This document shows, piece after piece, positions 11,416-21,837 of a DNA stretch of 64,000 nucleotides. The notes beneath the pieces were generated by a model. It did no database searches and was not told the DNA's origin. It saw only the letters and a program-made list of their open reading frames with translations. Position numbers and translations under genes: made by a program. Every line of letters begins with the position of its first letter. The stretch's first letter is position 1. The stretch comes from Delphinus delphis (taxonomy: Eukaryota > Chordata > Mammalia > Artiodactyla > Delphinidae), in assembly GCF_949987515.2 (NCBI RefSeq), contig NC_082697.1, positions 20,653,730 through 20,717,729 of the forward strand, read 5' to 3'.

Positions 11416-11660
11416 TATTAACAAACGAGCCCGAATATGTGCTCCAAGAGAAAAGGGCGTTGTTTTTGCTCACTGCCATACCCCAAGCGCCTAGCACAGG
11501 ACTTAACACACGTTAGGCGCCTAATATTTGACCGACTGACTAAATCAATGACTAAATGACATTCAGAACTACTGGAGTGACTATTATCCCTCGGAGAGCG
11601 TTGTGAGCGGGGACACGACCTCACCCCTCCCCTCAAGCCTAACCCCACCACGCCCTTCAC

Positions 11661-12059
11661 CTGTGAGGAGACACCCAGATGCTGGAAGCTGTAGTCAAGC
11701 AGCAGCTCCTGCAGCTCCAGGTTCACCGGCACGTTGCGGTCGAAGGGCGATCGCAGCATCCAGCGCAGCGGCTCCAGGCTGCCCAGCGCGTTGCCTACCT
11801 GCGGGCCCGCCGCGCCCCGAGCCCCGCCCCGCCCGCGGGCGCACACGGCGCGGAACTGCAGCCGGGGCTCGGGGCCCGGGTCCGGCCCGGGGCAGGCCCA
11901 GCCTGCGCGGGCCTGGAACGACCCGTTGTCCAGCACCAGAGGCACCGGCAGTGGCCCGTGGGCCACCGGACCGGCCTCCAGTACCTGATCCGGCGCGGCG
12001 CGGGCATCGCGAAATGGGAACACATTCGTAGGCGGCCCGGCTGCAGTGGCCGCCGCCAT
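11661..12059 (-). CDS. ACTR5: ACTR5 coding exon 1 (residues 1-133)
   Basis: The start codon at 12059-12057 has A at -3 and G at +4, a strong Kozak context, and the N-terminus begins [10 protein letters not shown] as expected for the family. The actin phosphate-1 loop is visible as [10 protein letters not shown] at residues 44-53, matching the DNGS..KAG pattern of actin. It is followed by a Pro/Gly/Arg-rich stretch and then the [17 protein letters not shown] block near the exon end. The donor is CAG|GTGAAG after residue 133, phase 0. The reading frame stays open upstream to an ATG at 12227, but that extension is Arg/Gly-rich read-through of the CpG promoter and is unlike the known protein, so I chose 12059. 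Confidence 0.95.
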
Positions 12060-12063
12060 CTTG
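12050..12063 (-). promoter_or_regulatory. YY1-type motif overlapping the ACTR5 start codon
   Basis: The minus strand reads CCAAGATGGCGGC across the ATG, a close match to the AAGATGGCGGC YY1 motif often found just downstream of TATA-less promoters. The ATG in the motif is the start codon itself. Binding is inferred, not shown. Confidence 0.6.
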
Positions 12064-12091
12064 GAGCGCGCGCACTGGCCCCGCCCCTCGC

Positions 12092-12168
12092 CGCAGCGTC
12101 CGCCCAAATGGCGCGAAGCCCCGCCCCCAACGCAGCGCCCGCCCAGATCGCGCGAGACTCCGCCCCCG
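12092..12168. repeat. 39-bp tandem duplication of GC-box unit in ACTR5 promoter
   Basis: Two adjacent units, 12092-12130 and 12131-12168, both start CGCAGCG, continue with a CGCCCA..AT.GCGCGA core and end in a CCGCCCC box. They differ at only a few positions. Confidence 0.75.
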
Positions 12169-12592
12169 CGCATCACAGCGGGTTCTCCAAGCCTCCTCTC
12201 CTCTCTAAGCCCGGCCGGCCTTTTCACCTAACTCGCCCCTGGTGGCCCAGGCCGCCTTCGGGATCGCTAGGCCCCGCCCTCTCTGGCTGTGGCTCAACCT
12301 CGTCCCCAACATCCGACCTGACCACGCCCCTTCGCTGTAGCCGGGACTCTGGGCCAGGAAGCCCCGCCCCGAGCGCGTAACGCTAAGGGCCCAGCCCCTT
12401 CCTGGCCTCCAGAAATGAGCTCCGCGGGGCTCCCTATTCCGCTTAGCCACGCCCTATTTGCTGGGTATCCTCTTCAACCGCCCTTGGCTCTGCCCCCACA
12501 TGATTACGTCGCCGTTAGCCTTGCTGTCACGGAAACAAACTCGGGGGTACCGACCGCTCAATTTCTTGACCGAGGAGCTCGCTACTCAGGCG

Positions 12593-12700
12593 TGTTCACT
12601 TTGTGAAAATTCATCAAACCGTCCTCTTTACGATTTGTGCACTTTTCTGCACGTGTGTTATATTTTATAATACAATATAAAGTTTTAAAATAGATTTATT
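12593..12700 (+). mobile_element. L1M 3' end fragment at promoter edge
   Basis: GTGAAAATTCATCAAACC, GATTTGTGCACTTTTCTG and an AATATAAAGTTTTAAAA tail match the L1M 3' end also seen at 3905-4110. It marks the distal edge of the ACTR5 CpG island. Confidence 0.75.
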
Positions 12701-13654
12701 AAGACCTACAGACTGTACCCTCTCACAGACCTCAAACGCTGAGAAAAGGACTGCTAATTGTTACCTACTATGTGCATATTCTCTTTCTTCCTTTTAGTGG
12801 TATAATTCCCCCGCAGGGTCATTTGGCTTGTTGTGATCATGTGACTCAGTTCTGGCCAATGAGGGTGGGAGTGGAGGTAATGTGACCGGGACCCCCACAC
12901 CCCCTTAGTTTTAGCTCTAAACGGACTGGGCACGCTCTCCCCTGCCCTGTTTCCCCCTTTCCACCAGCCAAGGGGATTGCAAGAATTAGAGCAGCTGCCT
13001 TGACTCTACCCTCCCAGCTCTGGAACAGTTTGAGAGATAAAAGCAAGTTAATTATAAAAGGTGGTTGTAAATAAACATCCTTAGCAAGAGATGAGACCCC
13101 AAAACGTTCTCAAGAACCTCTAGGAGCATTTCTAGGCCAAATAGGGAGCCAGTTAGTGGCAAAATCAGATTAAAGGTGTTGCCTTTCAACACAAGCCGTT
13201 TTCTCAGACATCTGAAGGAATCCATCATTAAACTGAGAAAGTGGGGAGGAGCAGAACAGAGTGAAAATAAGTGAATGTAAGTTTAAGAACTACATCTAAG
13301 TATACTAATACGGAAAAATCTCCAAGATATATATTTAAAAGAAATAAGGCAGTGCAGTTTATAGGAACTCCCTTTAAGAAAGGGGGTGGGGAGAAAATAT
13401 ATATGTTTTTGCTTGTATTTTCATGCAGATGGACAAGAAACTAAGAAAAGAGTTTGTAAAGGAAAGGGACAAGGTGAGTGTGTCAGGTGTGGGAGACTTT
13501 TTCACTGCATACTTTTTCATATACTTTTTATTTTTTAACCATGTGAAAGTATTACCTTTTAAGGGGGGGGGGAGGGAAGCACTATGTATAGGCGATGTTG
13601 ATTGGATTATTGTTCCCAGTTCTTCACTCCTCTATAATAGGATAATACAGGAGT
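12701..13654. other. Intergenic, ancient repeat relics only
   Basis: About 12785-13060 resembles an old dispersed repeat with a 'TCTGGCCAATGAGGGTG' core. About 13300-13560 resembles another old repeat with AAAATATATATG and poly-T parts, followed by a 10-G run at 13563. No gene is seen. Confidence 0.45.
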
Positions 13655-14035
13655 GAACATCCATACCATCTGCCATGTAACTTTGTTGGGCCTCTCTCAC
13701 CGTAGACATTGATATTGGGCTTGGCCATGGGACTCACTTTTAGCCAGTGGACTGTGAGCCAGATATGATCTGAGCAGAGGCTTCAAATGTGCTTGTGTGG
13801 CTTAGACCGCCCTCTTACTCTCCTGCTGTTAGTCATGAGAAGAACATGCCCTGAGTCTAAAGAGGATGAGAGACACATGGAGAAAACCCAACACAAACTG
13901 TAGCCTGGAACCAAGTCCAGCCAACCTGCCACCTAAAGCTGAGCTGTTCCATGGATACCAAAAATGTTTGTTTTTATAATCCACTGAAATTCTGGGGTTG
14001 CTATGCAACATTATTGCAGGAAAAAACTGACTGAT
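13655..14035 (+). mobile_element. Ancient dispersed repeat, LTR-like, family uncertain
   Basis: It contains GGCTTGGCCATGGGACTC, AGTCATGAGAAGAACATG, AGGATGAGAGACACATGGAG and a terminal part reading CACTGAAATTCTGGGGTTG then ACTGATACA. I recognise this as a common old mammalian repeat but cannot name it safely. Confidence 0.55.
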
Positions 14036-14039
14036 ACAC

Positions 14040-14275
14040 TAGACCAATGGCGTTCAGTAGTTCTTTCTGTTTTGATGGGAACGTTCTACAATCTGAAATG
14101 TCTAATGCAGTAGCCACTAACCACATGTGACCACAGAGCACTTGAAATGTGAGCAGTGCAACTGAGGAATGGAATTTTTATTTAATTTTAATTTACATTT
14201 AAGCTTAAATAGCCATATATGGCTAGTGGCTAGTCTGTTGCACAATGTACCACCAGACGAAATCCATGGCTGTAG
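14040..14275. mobile_element. Ancient DNA-transposon-like repeat
   Basis: CAGTAGCCACTAACCACATG followed by GAGCACTTGAAATGTG and, further on, CCATATATGGCTAGTGGC resembles a widespread old non-autonomous DNA transposon. Ends are approximate. Confidence 0.5.
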
Positions 14276-14324
14276 TTATTTGCCCATGGAAATGACTAGA
14301 AGATAGATCAGAAGCCTACTGTGT

Positions 14325-14815
14325 TTGTTAGTTTCCTAGGGCTGCCATAACAAAGTACCACAAAGTGAAATGGCTGAAAACAACAGAAATTTATTCTCTC
14401 ACGGTTCTGGATGCTAGAAGTCCAAAATCAAGGTATCAGCAAGCCTGTGCTCGTTCTGAAAGCTCCAGGGGAGAATCTGTTCCTTGCCTCACTCCCAGCT
14501 TCTGGTATTGCTGGCAGTCTTTGGCTTGTAGACCCAACCCTGCACTCTCTGCCTGCATCGTCACGTGGTCTCCCTGTGTGTCTCTCTCTCTGTGTATCTC
14601 TTGTCCTCTTCCGATAAAGATTTTAAAAAATCATATCATATTAGGATTAAGGACCCACCCTACTTCAGTATGACCTCATCCTAACTAATTACATCTGTAC
14701 CTCTGCAACAATCTTATTTCCAGGTAAGATTACATTCACAGGTACAAGACATTAGGACTTCAACATATCTTTTTGAGGGGCACGATTGAACCTACAGGGT
14801 CAACACTAAGTTTTG
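14325..14815 (-). mobile_element. MaLR LTR (MST/MLT type), minus strand
   Basis: The complement carries the diagnostic 3' part of MaLR LTRs: AGAATAAATTTCTGTTG, a GGTACTTTGTTATGGCAGCC-like end, plus the 5' TATGTTGAAGTCCTAATG region. No internal retroviral genes are present, so it is a solo LTR. Confidence 0.75.
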
Positions 14816-15139
14816 AGGGAATTGTATGGTCAAGAAACCACAAGCCTGGACTCCAAAATTATATATTTGACTTGTAAGGTGACCCTAGGATCCCAAACCT
14901 GCACCAGGAGGAAGCCGAGTGTGAAAGCTGTACCACCCCAAGGAGCGGATACTGTCTGAGATCCCCAGGAGGTTCACGGATATGAAAGAACTTCTCAGAG
15001 GGCAAAGCCAAGAGCACTGAGAACAGTGGACAATGGAGTTGCCCCAGGAAAGGAGAGGCAGAGAGAGCTCTAACCCAGAAGTTACTCCACTGCCAGGGAA
15101 GGAAATCCATAAATTCCTGACCAGCACATTTTGATCATT

Positions 15140-15300
15140 GCTATCAACCTATGACTGTGGGGAGCTTTCAAAAGTGCTGATGCCTGGGTCTCACCCCTAG
15201 AGATTCTGCTTTCATCCTATGTGGTGAGACCTGGGCATGGGGAGCTTTCTAATCTCCCCAGATGATGGTAGAAGGAAGCAAAATTTGAGAATCAGTGCTC
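15140..15300 (-). mobile_element. hAT-Charlie-type relic
   Basis: GGGGAGCTTTCAAAAGTGC, GGGTCTCACCCCTAGAGATT and AGCTTTCTAATCTCCCCAG form the pattern of MER20-like non-autonomous hAT elements. The copy next to it (15305-15472) is similar but independent. Confidence 0.55.
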
Positions 15301-15304
15301 CAGG

Positions 15305-15472
15305 GCCTTGCACCTCCAAGTGTGGATGGCAGCCCAGCAGCCTCACCATCACCTGGGAGCTTGTTAGAAATGCAAAACCTCCAGCTCCACCAGAGATCCA
15401 GTGAATCAGGAACCTGAATTTTAAGAAGATCCCCAAATGATTCACGTGCATATTAAAATTTGAGAAGCATGG
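15305..15472 (-). mobile_element. MER20-like hAT relic
   Basis: CATCACCTGGGAGCTTGTTA, GAAATGCAAAACCT and CATATTAAAATTTGAGAAGC are the complement of the MER20 signature. There is no coding capacity. Confidence 0.75.
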
Positions 15473-15560
15473 GTCTGGACCTCTTACCAGCTCTGATTTT
15501 TACGTGAGAAGGAAATACAACTTCTGTTTTGCTTAAGGCACTCTCATGTTGGTCTCTGAA

Positions 15561-15584
15561 CTCACACACACACACACACACCAC
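15561..15584. repeat. (CA)n microsatellite
   Basis: About eleven uninterrupted CA units. Confidence 0.9.
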
Positions 15585-15758
15585 TACATATACACACTGC
15601 ACATTCAGGTGATCAGGCAATGCATATGCTCTTATTCATGAGGGAGCCTGCACAGCAGGACTCAGATGATAGAGCCATTAGAAAACTGTTCCAAGGAAAT
15701 ATTTGCTTCCCAGTCTGCCTGATGCTTGGCCAGGAGGGTGTGATGGGAACGGGCATCA

Positions 15759-16249
15759 AATTTGGCTGTTGAAGCTCAATATCAAAAAACAAACAACCCA
15801 ATCAAAAAATGGGCAGAAGGTCTAAAAAGACATTTCTCCAAAGAAGGCAGATGGCCAAGAGGCACATGAAAAGATGCTCAACACCGCTAATTATTAGAGA
15901 AATGCAAATCAAAATTACAATGAGGTATCACCTCACACCAGTCAGAATGACCATCATCAAAAAGTCCACAAACAGTAAATGCTGGAGAGTGTGTGGAGAA
16001 AAAGGAATCCTCCTACAGTGTTGGTGGGAATGTAAATTGGTGCAGCCACGATGGAGAACAGTATGGAGGTTCCTTAAAAATAGAGCTACCATATGACCCT
16101 GCCATCCCACTCTTGGGCATATTTCTGGAGAAAAACATAATTTGAAAAGATACACGCACCCCAATGTTCATTGAAGCACTATTTACAATAGTCAAGACAT
16201 GGAAGCTACCTAAGGGTCCATTGACAGATGAATGGGTAAAGATGTGTTT

Positions 16250-16282
<33 letters not shown>

Positions 16283-17007
16283 CTCAGCCATTAAAAAAGA
16301 ATGAAATGATGCCATTTGCATCAACATGGATGGACCTAGAGATTATCATGCTACGTGAAGTAAGCCAGACAGAGAAAGACAAATATCATATGATATTGCC
16401 TATATTTGGAATCTAAAAAAAGGACACAAATGGGACTTCCCTGATGGCGCAGTGGTTGAGAGTCTGCCTGCCGATGAAGGGGACACGGGTTCATGCCCCG
16501 GTCAGGGAGGATCCCACATTTTGCGGAGCGGCTGGGCCCGTGAGCCATGGCCGCTGAGCCTGCGCGTCCGGAGCCTGTGCTCCGCAGCGGGAGAGGCCGC
16601 AGCGGTGAGAGGCCTGCGTACCGCAAAATAAATAAATAAATTAAAAAATTAAAAAGGATACAAATGAACTTATTTACAAAACAGAAATAGACTCACAGAC
16701 ATAGAAAACAACCTTATGGTTACCGGAGGAAAGGTGGGGAGAGGGATAAGTTAGGAGTTTGGGATTAAAATATACACACTACTAAATATAAAATAGATAA
16801 CCAACAAGGGCCTACTGTATAGCACAGGGAATTATACTCAATATCTTGTAATAACCTATAATAGAATAGACTGTAAAAAGAATACATATATTTATATATA
16901 TGTATAACTGAATCACTTTACTGTACACCTGTAACTAACACAACATTGTATATCAACTATATTTCAATAAATTTTTTTTAAAAAAAGGAAAACAATTTGG
17001 CTGTTGA
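15759..17007 (+). mobile_element. 5'-truncated L1 with 14-bp duplication, carrying a SINE
   Basis: L1 sequence at 15773-16993 runs from late ORF2 ([21 protein letters not shown] and [17 protein letters not shown] translated motifs) through the 3' UTR (GTATAGCACAGGGAATTATA) to an A tail. Flanking AATTTGGCTGTTGA copies are at 15759-15772 and 16994-17007. A CHR SINE sits inside at 16433-16654. A (TA)n tract lies at 16252-16280. Confidence 0.9.
16421..16666 (+). mobile_element. CHR SINE nested in L1
   Basis: Head GGACTTCCCTGATGGCGCAG, body with AGCCATGGCCGCTGAGCC and tail AAATAAATAAATAAA. It is flanked by AGGACACAAATG (16421-16432) and AGGATACAAATG (16655-16666), a 12-bp duplication with one change. 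It must be younger than the L1 around it. Confidence 0.93.
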
Positions 17008-17216
17008 GCTGTGATTCATCATGGTGGACTAACACCGTGTGCTCAGCCTGGCTCAGGGCTCCTTGAGCCCACTGCCTGGGAAAAGGAAGAGATATGTAGC
17101 TAAGGAGGCAAGCAGCAGACTTGGGCTAGAGACAAGGAACTTAGCACAGGGTTTCCAGCTTCTTCCCAGATTCTGCCAACCCACCAATAGGCTCATTGGA
17201 TAGAGGGGATGCTGTG

Positions 17217-17300
17217 GCTTTTTTTTTTTTTTTTTTTTTTGGCCACTGCAGGGCTTGCGGGAATCCTAGCTCCCTGACCAGGGATGAAACCCAGGCCCTC
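17217..17300 (-). mobile_element. Short tRNA-SINE fragment with long poly-T
   Basis: A 23-base T run is followed by GGCCACTGCAGGGCTTG and CCCTGACCAGGGATGAAACC, a truncated SINE on the minus strand whose B-box region is still visible. Confidence 0.65.
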
Positions 17301-17329
17301 GGCAGTGACCTTTCAGTCCTCATCTTCAT

Positions 17330-19112
17330 GGACCTGTTGACTATCTATTTTATATATATTAGTATATATTAGTAGGGTATATATATATAATATATATATA
17401 TAATAATATATATTTTTTTTAATCCCAAACTCATAATTTATCCCTCCCAGCTACCTTTCATCTTCGAAGTTTGTTTTCAAAGTCTGTGAGTCTGTTTCTG
17501 TTTTGTAAATAAGTTCATTTGTATCATCTTTCTAGATTCCACATATAAGTGATATCATATGATATTTGTCTTTGTCTGACTTACTTCACTTAGTATGATC
17601 ATCTCTAGGTCCATGTTGCTGCAAAGGGCATTATTTCATTCTTTTTATGGCTGAGTAATATTCCATTGTATATATGTACCACATCTTCTTTAACCATTCC
17701 TCTGTTGATGGACATTTATGTTGCTTCCATATCTTGGCTGTTGTAAATAGTGCTGCTATGAACATTTGGATGCATGTATCTCTGTGAATTATGTTTTTCT
17801 CTGGATATATGCCCAGAAGAGGGATTGCAGAATCATATGGCAGCTCTATTTTTAGTTTTTTTAAGGAATCTCCATACTGTTCTCCATAGTGACTGTATCA
17901 GTTTACATTCCCACCAACACTGTAGGAGGGTTCTTTTTTCTCCACACCCTCTCCAACATTTATTGTTTGTAGACTTTTTGATGATGGTCATTCTGACTGG
18001 TGTGAGGTGATACCTCATTGTACTTTTGATTTACATTTCTCTAGTAATTAGTGATGTTGAGCATTTTTTCACGAATGTTTTGCCCATCCATATGTCTTCC
18101 TTAGAGAAATGTCCTTTTAGATCTTCTGCCCATTTTTTGATGGGATTGTTCATTTTTTTTTTATATTGAGCTGCATGAGTTGTTTGTATATTTTGGAGAT
18201 TAATCCCTTGTTGATCACTTCATTTGAAAATATTTTCTCCCATTCTGTGGGTTGTCTTTTTGTTTGTTTATGGTTTCCTTTGCTATGCAAAAGCTTTTAA
18301 GTTTAATTATGTCCCATTTGTGTATTTTTGTTTTTATTTTCATTACTCTAGGAAGTGGATTAAAAAAATATTGCTGCAATTTATCTCAAAGAGTTTTCTG
18401 CCTATGGTTTCCTTTAAGAGTTTTATAGAATCTGGTCTTACGTTTAGGTCTTTAATCCATTTTGAGTTTACTTTTGTGTATGGTGTTAGAGAATGTTCTA
18501 ATTTCATTCTTGTACACATAGCTGTTCAGTTTTCCCAGCACCACTTATTGAAGAGACTGTCTTTTCTCCATTGTATATTCTTGCCTCCATTGGTGTAGAT
18601 TAATTGACCACAGATGCAAGGGTTTATTTCTGAGCTTTCTATCCTGTTCCCTTGATCTATACTTGTGTTTTTGTGCCAGTACCATACTGTTTTGATTACT
18701 GTAGCTTTGTAGTATAGTTTGAAGTCAGGGAGCCTGATTCCTCCAGCTCTGTTTTTCTTTCTCTGGATTGCTTTAGCTATTTGGGGTCTTTTGTGTTTCC
18801 ATACAAATTAAAAAAATTTTGTTCTAGTTCTGTGAAAAATGTCACTGGTAATTTGATAGGAATTGCATTGAATCTGTACATTGCCTTGGGTAGTATAGTC
18901 ATTTTGACAACATTGGTTCTCCCAATCCAAGGACATGGTATCTCTTTCCATTTGTTTGTGTCATCTTCGATTTCTTTCATCAGCATCTTATAGTTTTCAG
19001 AGCACAGGTCTTTTGCCTCCTTAGGTAGGTTTATTCCTAGGTATTTTATTATTTTTGATGCAGTGATAAATGGGATTGTTTCCTTAAAGAGGCTACCATT
19101 TATAGGGGGAAT
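17330..19112 (-). mobile_element. L1 on minus strand, 5'-truncated
   Basis: This is the complement of L1 from ORF2 to the 3' end. A reverse-transcriptase segment at 19118-18777 translates with [20 protein letters not shown] and [21 protein letters not shown]. The C-terminal ORF2 part at 18018-17833 contains [16 protein letters not shown] and CWWECKLIQ. The 3' end is an AT-rich TATATA tract at 17345-17412. Multiple stops make it inactive. Confidence 0.9.
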
Positions 19113-19339
19113 TAACATCAGGTTGGCTCATCAGTTACCAGGGAAACTAGCGGCTGGGGCAGGGAGCAAGCACATAGGTAGTTACTGATTAAGCCCTATG
19201 ATTAGGGTACAGGTGAAGCAAGGACTGGTCAAGCAGGGGATGTACAGAGAGTAAAAGAACAGCCATCTTGAATGGCGTGACCATACAACCTCATACTTTC
19301 CTGTGACTCCAAAACTATTTATGTGTTGATGATCTTTTT

Positions 19340-19735
19340 GAAAAGAAATTACTTATTTACTTATTCATTTAGTTGTTTGTTGAACAAAATGTATTAAGTA
19401 CATTCTGCATATCAGATCCTGTGTTAGATAGTGGAGATACAATAGGGAGCCCAACAGCGACTATGCCCGCTCTTGTGGAGCTCACTGTGCTTAAAGTTTG
19501 TTGCCATAGACCCATTTATCCTTCCCTCTTTTCTTCCTTTCACCTATTGATCCGTCCACTGATCCACCTTTTCATCTGTTCATCCCCTGACCCATTCTTC
19601 TGTCTATCCATCTTTCCTTCATCCACTGATCCATTTATTAGTCAATGGCTTATCTACACAACCATGGGCCTTCAAAGCACATACCCACTGACCCACATCC
19701 ATCTACTTGTTCATCCGTCAGTCCATTGACCTAAC
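19340..19735 (+). repeat. Old dispersed repeat plus degenerate (CATC)-rich tract
   Basis: About 19340-19500 resembles an ancient 'ttattgag...' repeat. From 19507 to 19735 the sequence is an irregular run of CATC, GATCCA and TTCATC words, a decayed tetranucleotide repeat. The frame that stays open through it has no protein character. Confidence 0.55.
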
Positions 19736-19744
19736 TTTCTCTAT

Positions 19745-19905
19745 ATTAGTGATCCCAAACCAGTGGCACATCAGGAACCTAAAGGTCTGAATCTAGGTGT
19801 GAAGGCAGGGAACAGGAATCTCTGAAAACCTCCCTATTTGATTCTATTCACCTTGCCTGGCACCTGTCTAAGGATGTATATTTGGGAATCACTGTCCGAG
19901 ATTAA
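19745..19905. mobile_element. Probable hAT relic
   Basis: The ends read AGTGATCCCAAAC and the complement of AGTGATTCCCAAA, an inverted repeat about 160 bases apart, as in short hAT-Charlie elements. The flanking duplication is not clear. Confidence 0.45.
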
Positions 19906-19924
19906 AAGCACTGTGAATACAGGA

Positions 19925-20290
19925 GCTGTCTTAGTTTAGCTTTCTTGGAAAGCAGACACTGAGACAAGGACTCAGGTGTAGTTAATCATTTGGAAGGTGA
20001 TCCCAGAAAGGACAAGTGAGGTAGTAGGGAAAGGGAGACAGGGAAGGGGAGGGGAAGCCAAATAAAAGGTGCTTTGATGAGCTTGTGGACACACGAGGTT
20101 CAATCCTGCTGGGAACCATCTGAGATACCTTGTGGAATAGACCACAAATAATCCCAATATAGGACAGGAGCCATTCATTTATTGCCAATTGACTGGGTGT
20201 TTGGGAGCTTTTAACTCCCCAGCAATTTCAAGTTGTTCTTCCAAGGTATTCTAGAAAGCCCTTGGGCAGAGGAGAGAGAGACAGATGGAG
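19925..20290. other. Ancient repeat-like stretch
   Basis: The word set GAGACAAGGA..., TTTGGAAGGTGATCCCAG and a purine-rich middle recurs in part at 47400-47650, so I take both as copies of one old family that I cannot name. Confidence 0.35.
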
Positions 20291-20394
20291 AGAGGCACTT
20301 TGTCATGGTCTGCTGTCAGGTTCCTGAGAAGTGTCCACAACCTCTGGTGAACTCAGATGCACCTAAGGACATAGGATAAGGCATTGACCCCTAC

Positions 20395-20495
20395 CACAGA
20401 GGCCATGTCTATCTTGTTTATTGCTGCATCCCTAGGGGCTAGAACAGTCCTTAGTCCAGTGGCCTATGCTCAACAAATATTTGATAAATAAATCC
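20395..20495 (+). mobile_element. L2 3' end fragment
   Basis: ATCTTGTTTATTGCTGCATC, GGGGCTAGAACAGTCC and CTCAACAAATATTTGATAAA match the L2 terminus. Confidence 0.7.
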
Positions 20496-21837
20496 TATGC
20501 ACCTACCAGAACTTGTGCCGGGTACTGGGTAACAATTCCTTTAATTGTGCTCTCCGTTCGGACTGTACTTTCCTCTCCCATCTAGAGTCTGTACCATTCC
20601 CTCTGCATCCTCAATCTCTCTGCCCTGTTTTCACCCCATCTGCACAAGGTTGCTGGGAGCTGCTGGAAGCTCACATGGCTGGGCCTTCAGCACTGCTGGA
20701 TCATCCTGCTGGGTGTCCCTGGCCAGAGGACCCTCCTCGCCTGGCCCCTCCTGGACCCCATAACTGGCAGAGGTGGCACCCACAGCATCTCTGTAGCATC
20801 AGCTGTAGCCAGACTCTTGAAAGGTCTCAATCCAAACTTCCAGGGAGTAGAACTCATTTCCCAAGGCCAACCTCACACCCAGAGCTGGGACTAGTGTGAG
20901 AAAGTGAAGCATTTGTTTAGAGAGCAAAATATAAAAGGATGCCAAAAAATTCAATAATCAAGATCATATTTTATGCAGTCTTTTTAAAAATCAAAATTCA
21001 AAAGTGAACCATGTGTTCAAAATAGCACGATGAACAGATAATAAAATTTAAAGACAGGATTGTATTGCTGTTATTTCCTTTTGCCTCAGACTCCCTATGG
21101 CCGAGCATTGTGCCACTACTGGTCCTGTGCTTATCTGAATGTCACGCTTACCGACCCTGCCTGCCTAAGTATTTGGGAGGGAAATATACTGAGGTCTTCA
21201 ATTCTTCAAATTTACATTAAAAAATGGATTATTGAATGGATTGATGGATAGATACAGGATAGGTAATCCAGCACCATAAAATGTGAATTGTTCAAGTTAA
21301 GCTGTGGAATTCTTTCACCTTTTCTGTATGTTTGAACTTTTTTTTTTTTTTTTTTTGTAATTTTGGAGAAGAAAAAATAAAGAGCAGTGGGAAGGACCCC
21401 CGAGGCTGGCTCCCCGGGGTCAAAGCAGCTCCACCTCCTTAACCCCTAGGTGTCCAGTGAGGACTTACCGGTCCAGCCAGCCTGCTCCTCCTTGACCTAA
21501 GCCTGTCTCTGGCCCTGCATTTGAGATCCCTGCTCTCCACCAATAGAAAGGCCTGGATCCTCTCCACTTCCTGACTGGTGCCCTTGGAGTCCGGTTGACT
21601 CCCTCCTTCCCTCCAAGGCCCCTAAGTGGGGAACATATTAGTCCCTGGGGTAGGGTTTGTCATTTAACAAAACATGTCCTATGATATAGCATCCTTCTAT
21701 GTTTTGGGGGAAAAAAACCCCATCGAAATGTCACTTGAAATATGGAGGACTTGAAAGTAAAGCACTAGAGATAAGCGATCATTATCAGCTGGGCGGGGAG
21801 GTGAGAGTGAGGGGTGGCAGGGAGGGAAGAAGCATTT
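20496..21837. other. Intergenic, no gene recognised
   Basis: Mixed unique sequence with a 19-base T run at 21340. Open frames across 20513-20899 lack splice or protein signatures. Nothing else is supportable. Confidence 0.4.

Larger units (their letters stand above)
3456..12059 (-). other. ACTR5: ACTR5 gene, 5' two thirds (coding exons 1-5)
   Basis: The minus strand holds five coding exons that join in consistent phase into 400 codons of actin-related protein 5. The known family role is a nuclear subunit of the INO80 remodeller, paired with INO80C/IES6, which couples ATP hydrolysis to nucleosome sliding. Human ACTR5 is about 607 residues, so roughly 200 C-terminal residues are missing. I searched 1-3455 for the next conserved block (acidic linker, then the second actin half) and did not see it, so the remaining exons should lie left of the window. 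All donors are GT and all acceptors AG. Introns are 1197, 1935, 3598 and 674 bases. The gene next to it is SLC32A1 in the same orientation, as in human 20q11.23. Confidence 0.95.
11690..12560 (-). promoter_or_regulatory. ACTR5 CpG-island promoter
   Basis: CpG dinucleotides and CCGCCCC/GGGGCGG boxes are dense across exon 1 and about 500 bases upstream, and no TATA box is seen. This is the usual housekeeping-type promoter. The density falls abruptly at about 12,600, where an old L1 tail begins. No divergent gene is seen on the plus strand. Confidence 0.75.

Noticed and set aside
11418..12227. Longer ACTR5 exon 1 frame starting at 12227 and running past 11661
   Set aside because: The upstream part is promoter CpG-island translation and the downstream part is intron beyond the GT donor. 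The conserved protein starts at 12059 and joins exon 2 in phase.
11603..12380. Plus-strand Arg/Pro/Ala-rich frames opposite ACTR5 exon 1
   Set aside because: Typical antisense shadows of a CpG island; no splice sites or homologous protein seen.
15809..19118. Reverse-transcriptase-like protein pieces
   Set aside because: They are parts of two truncated L1 elements with many stops, not host genes, so they are listed as mobile elements.
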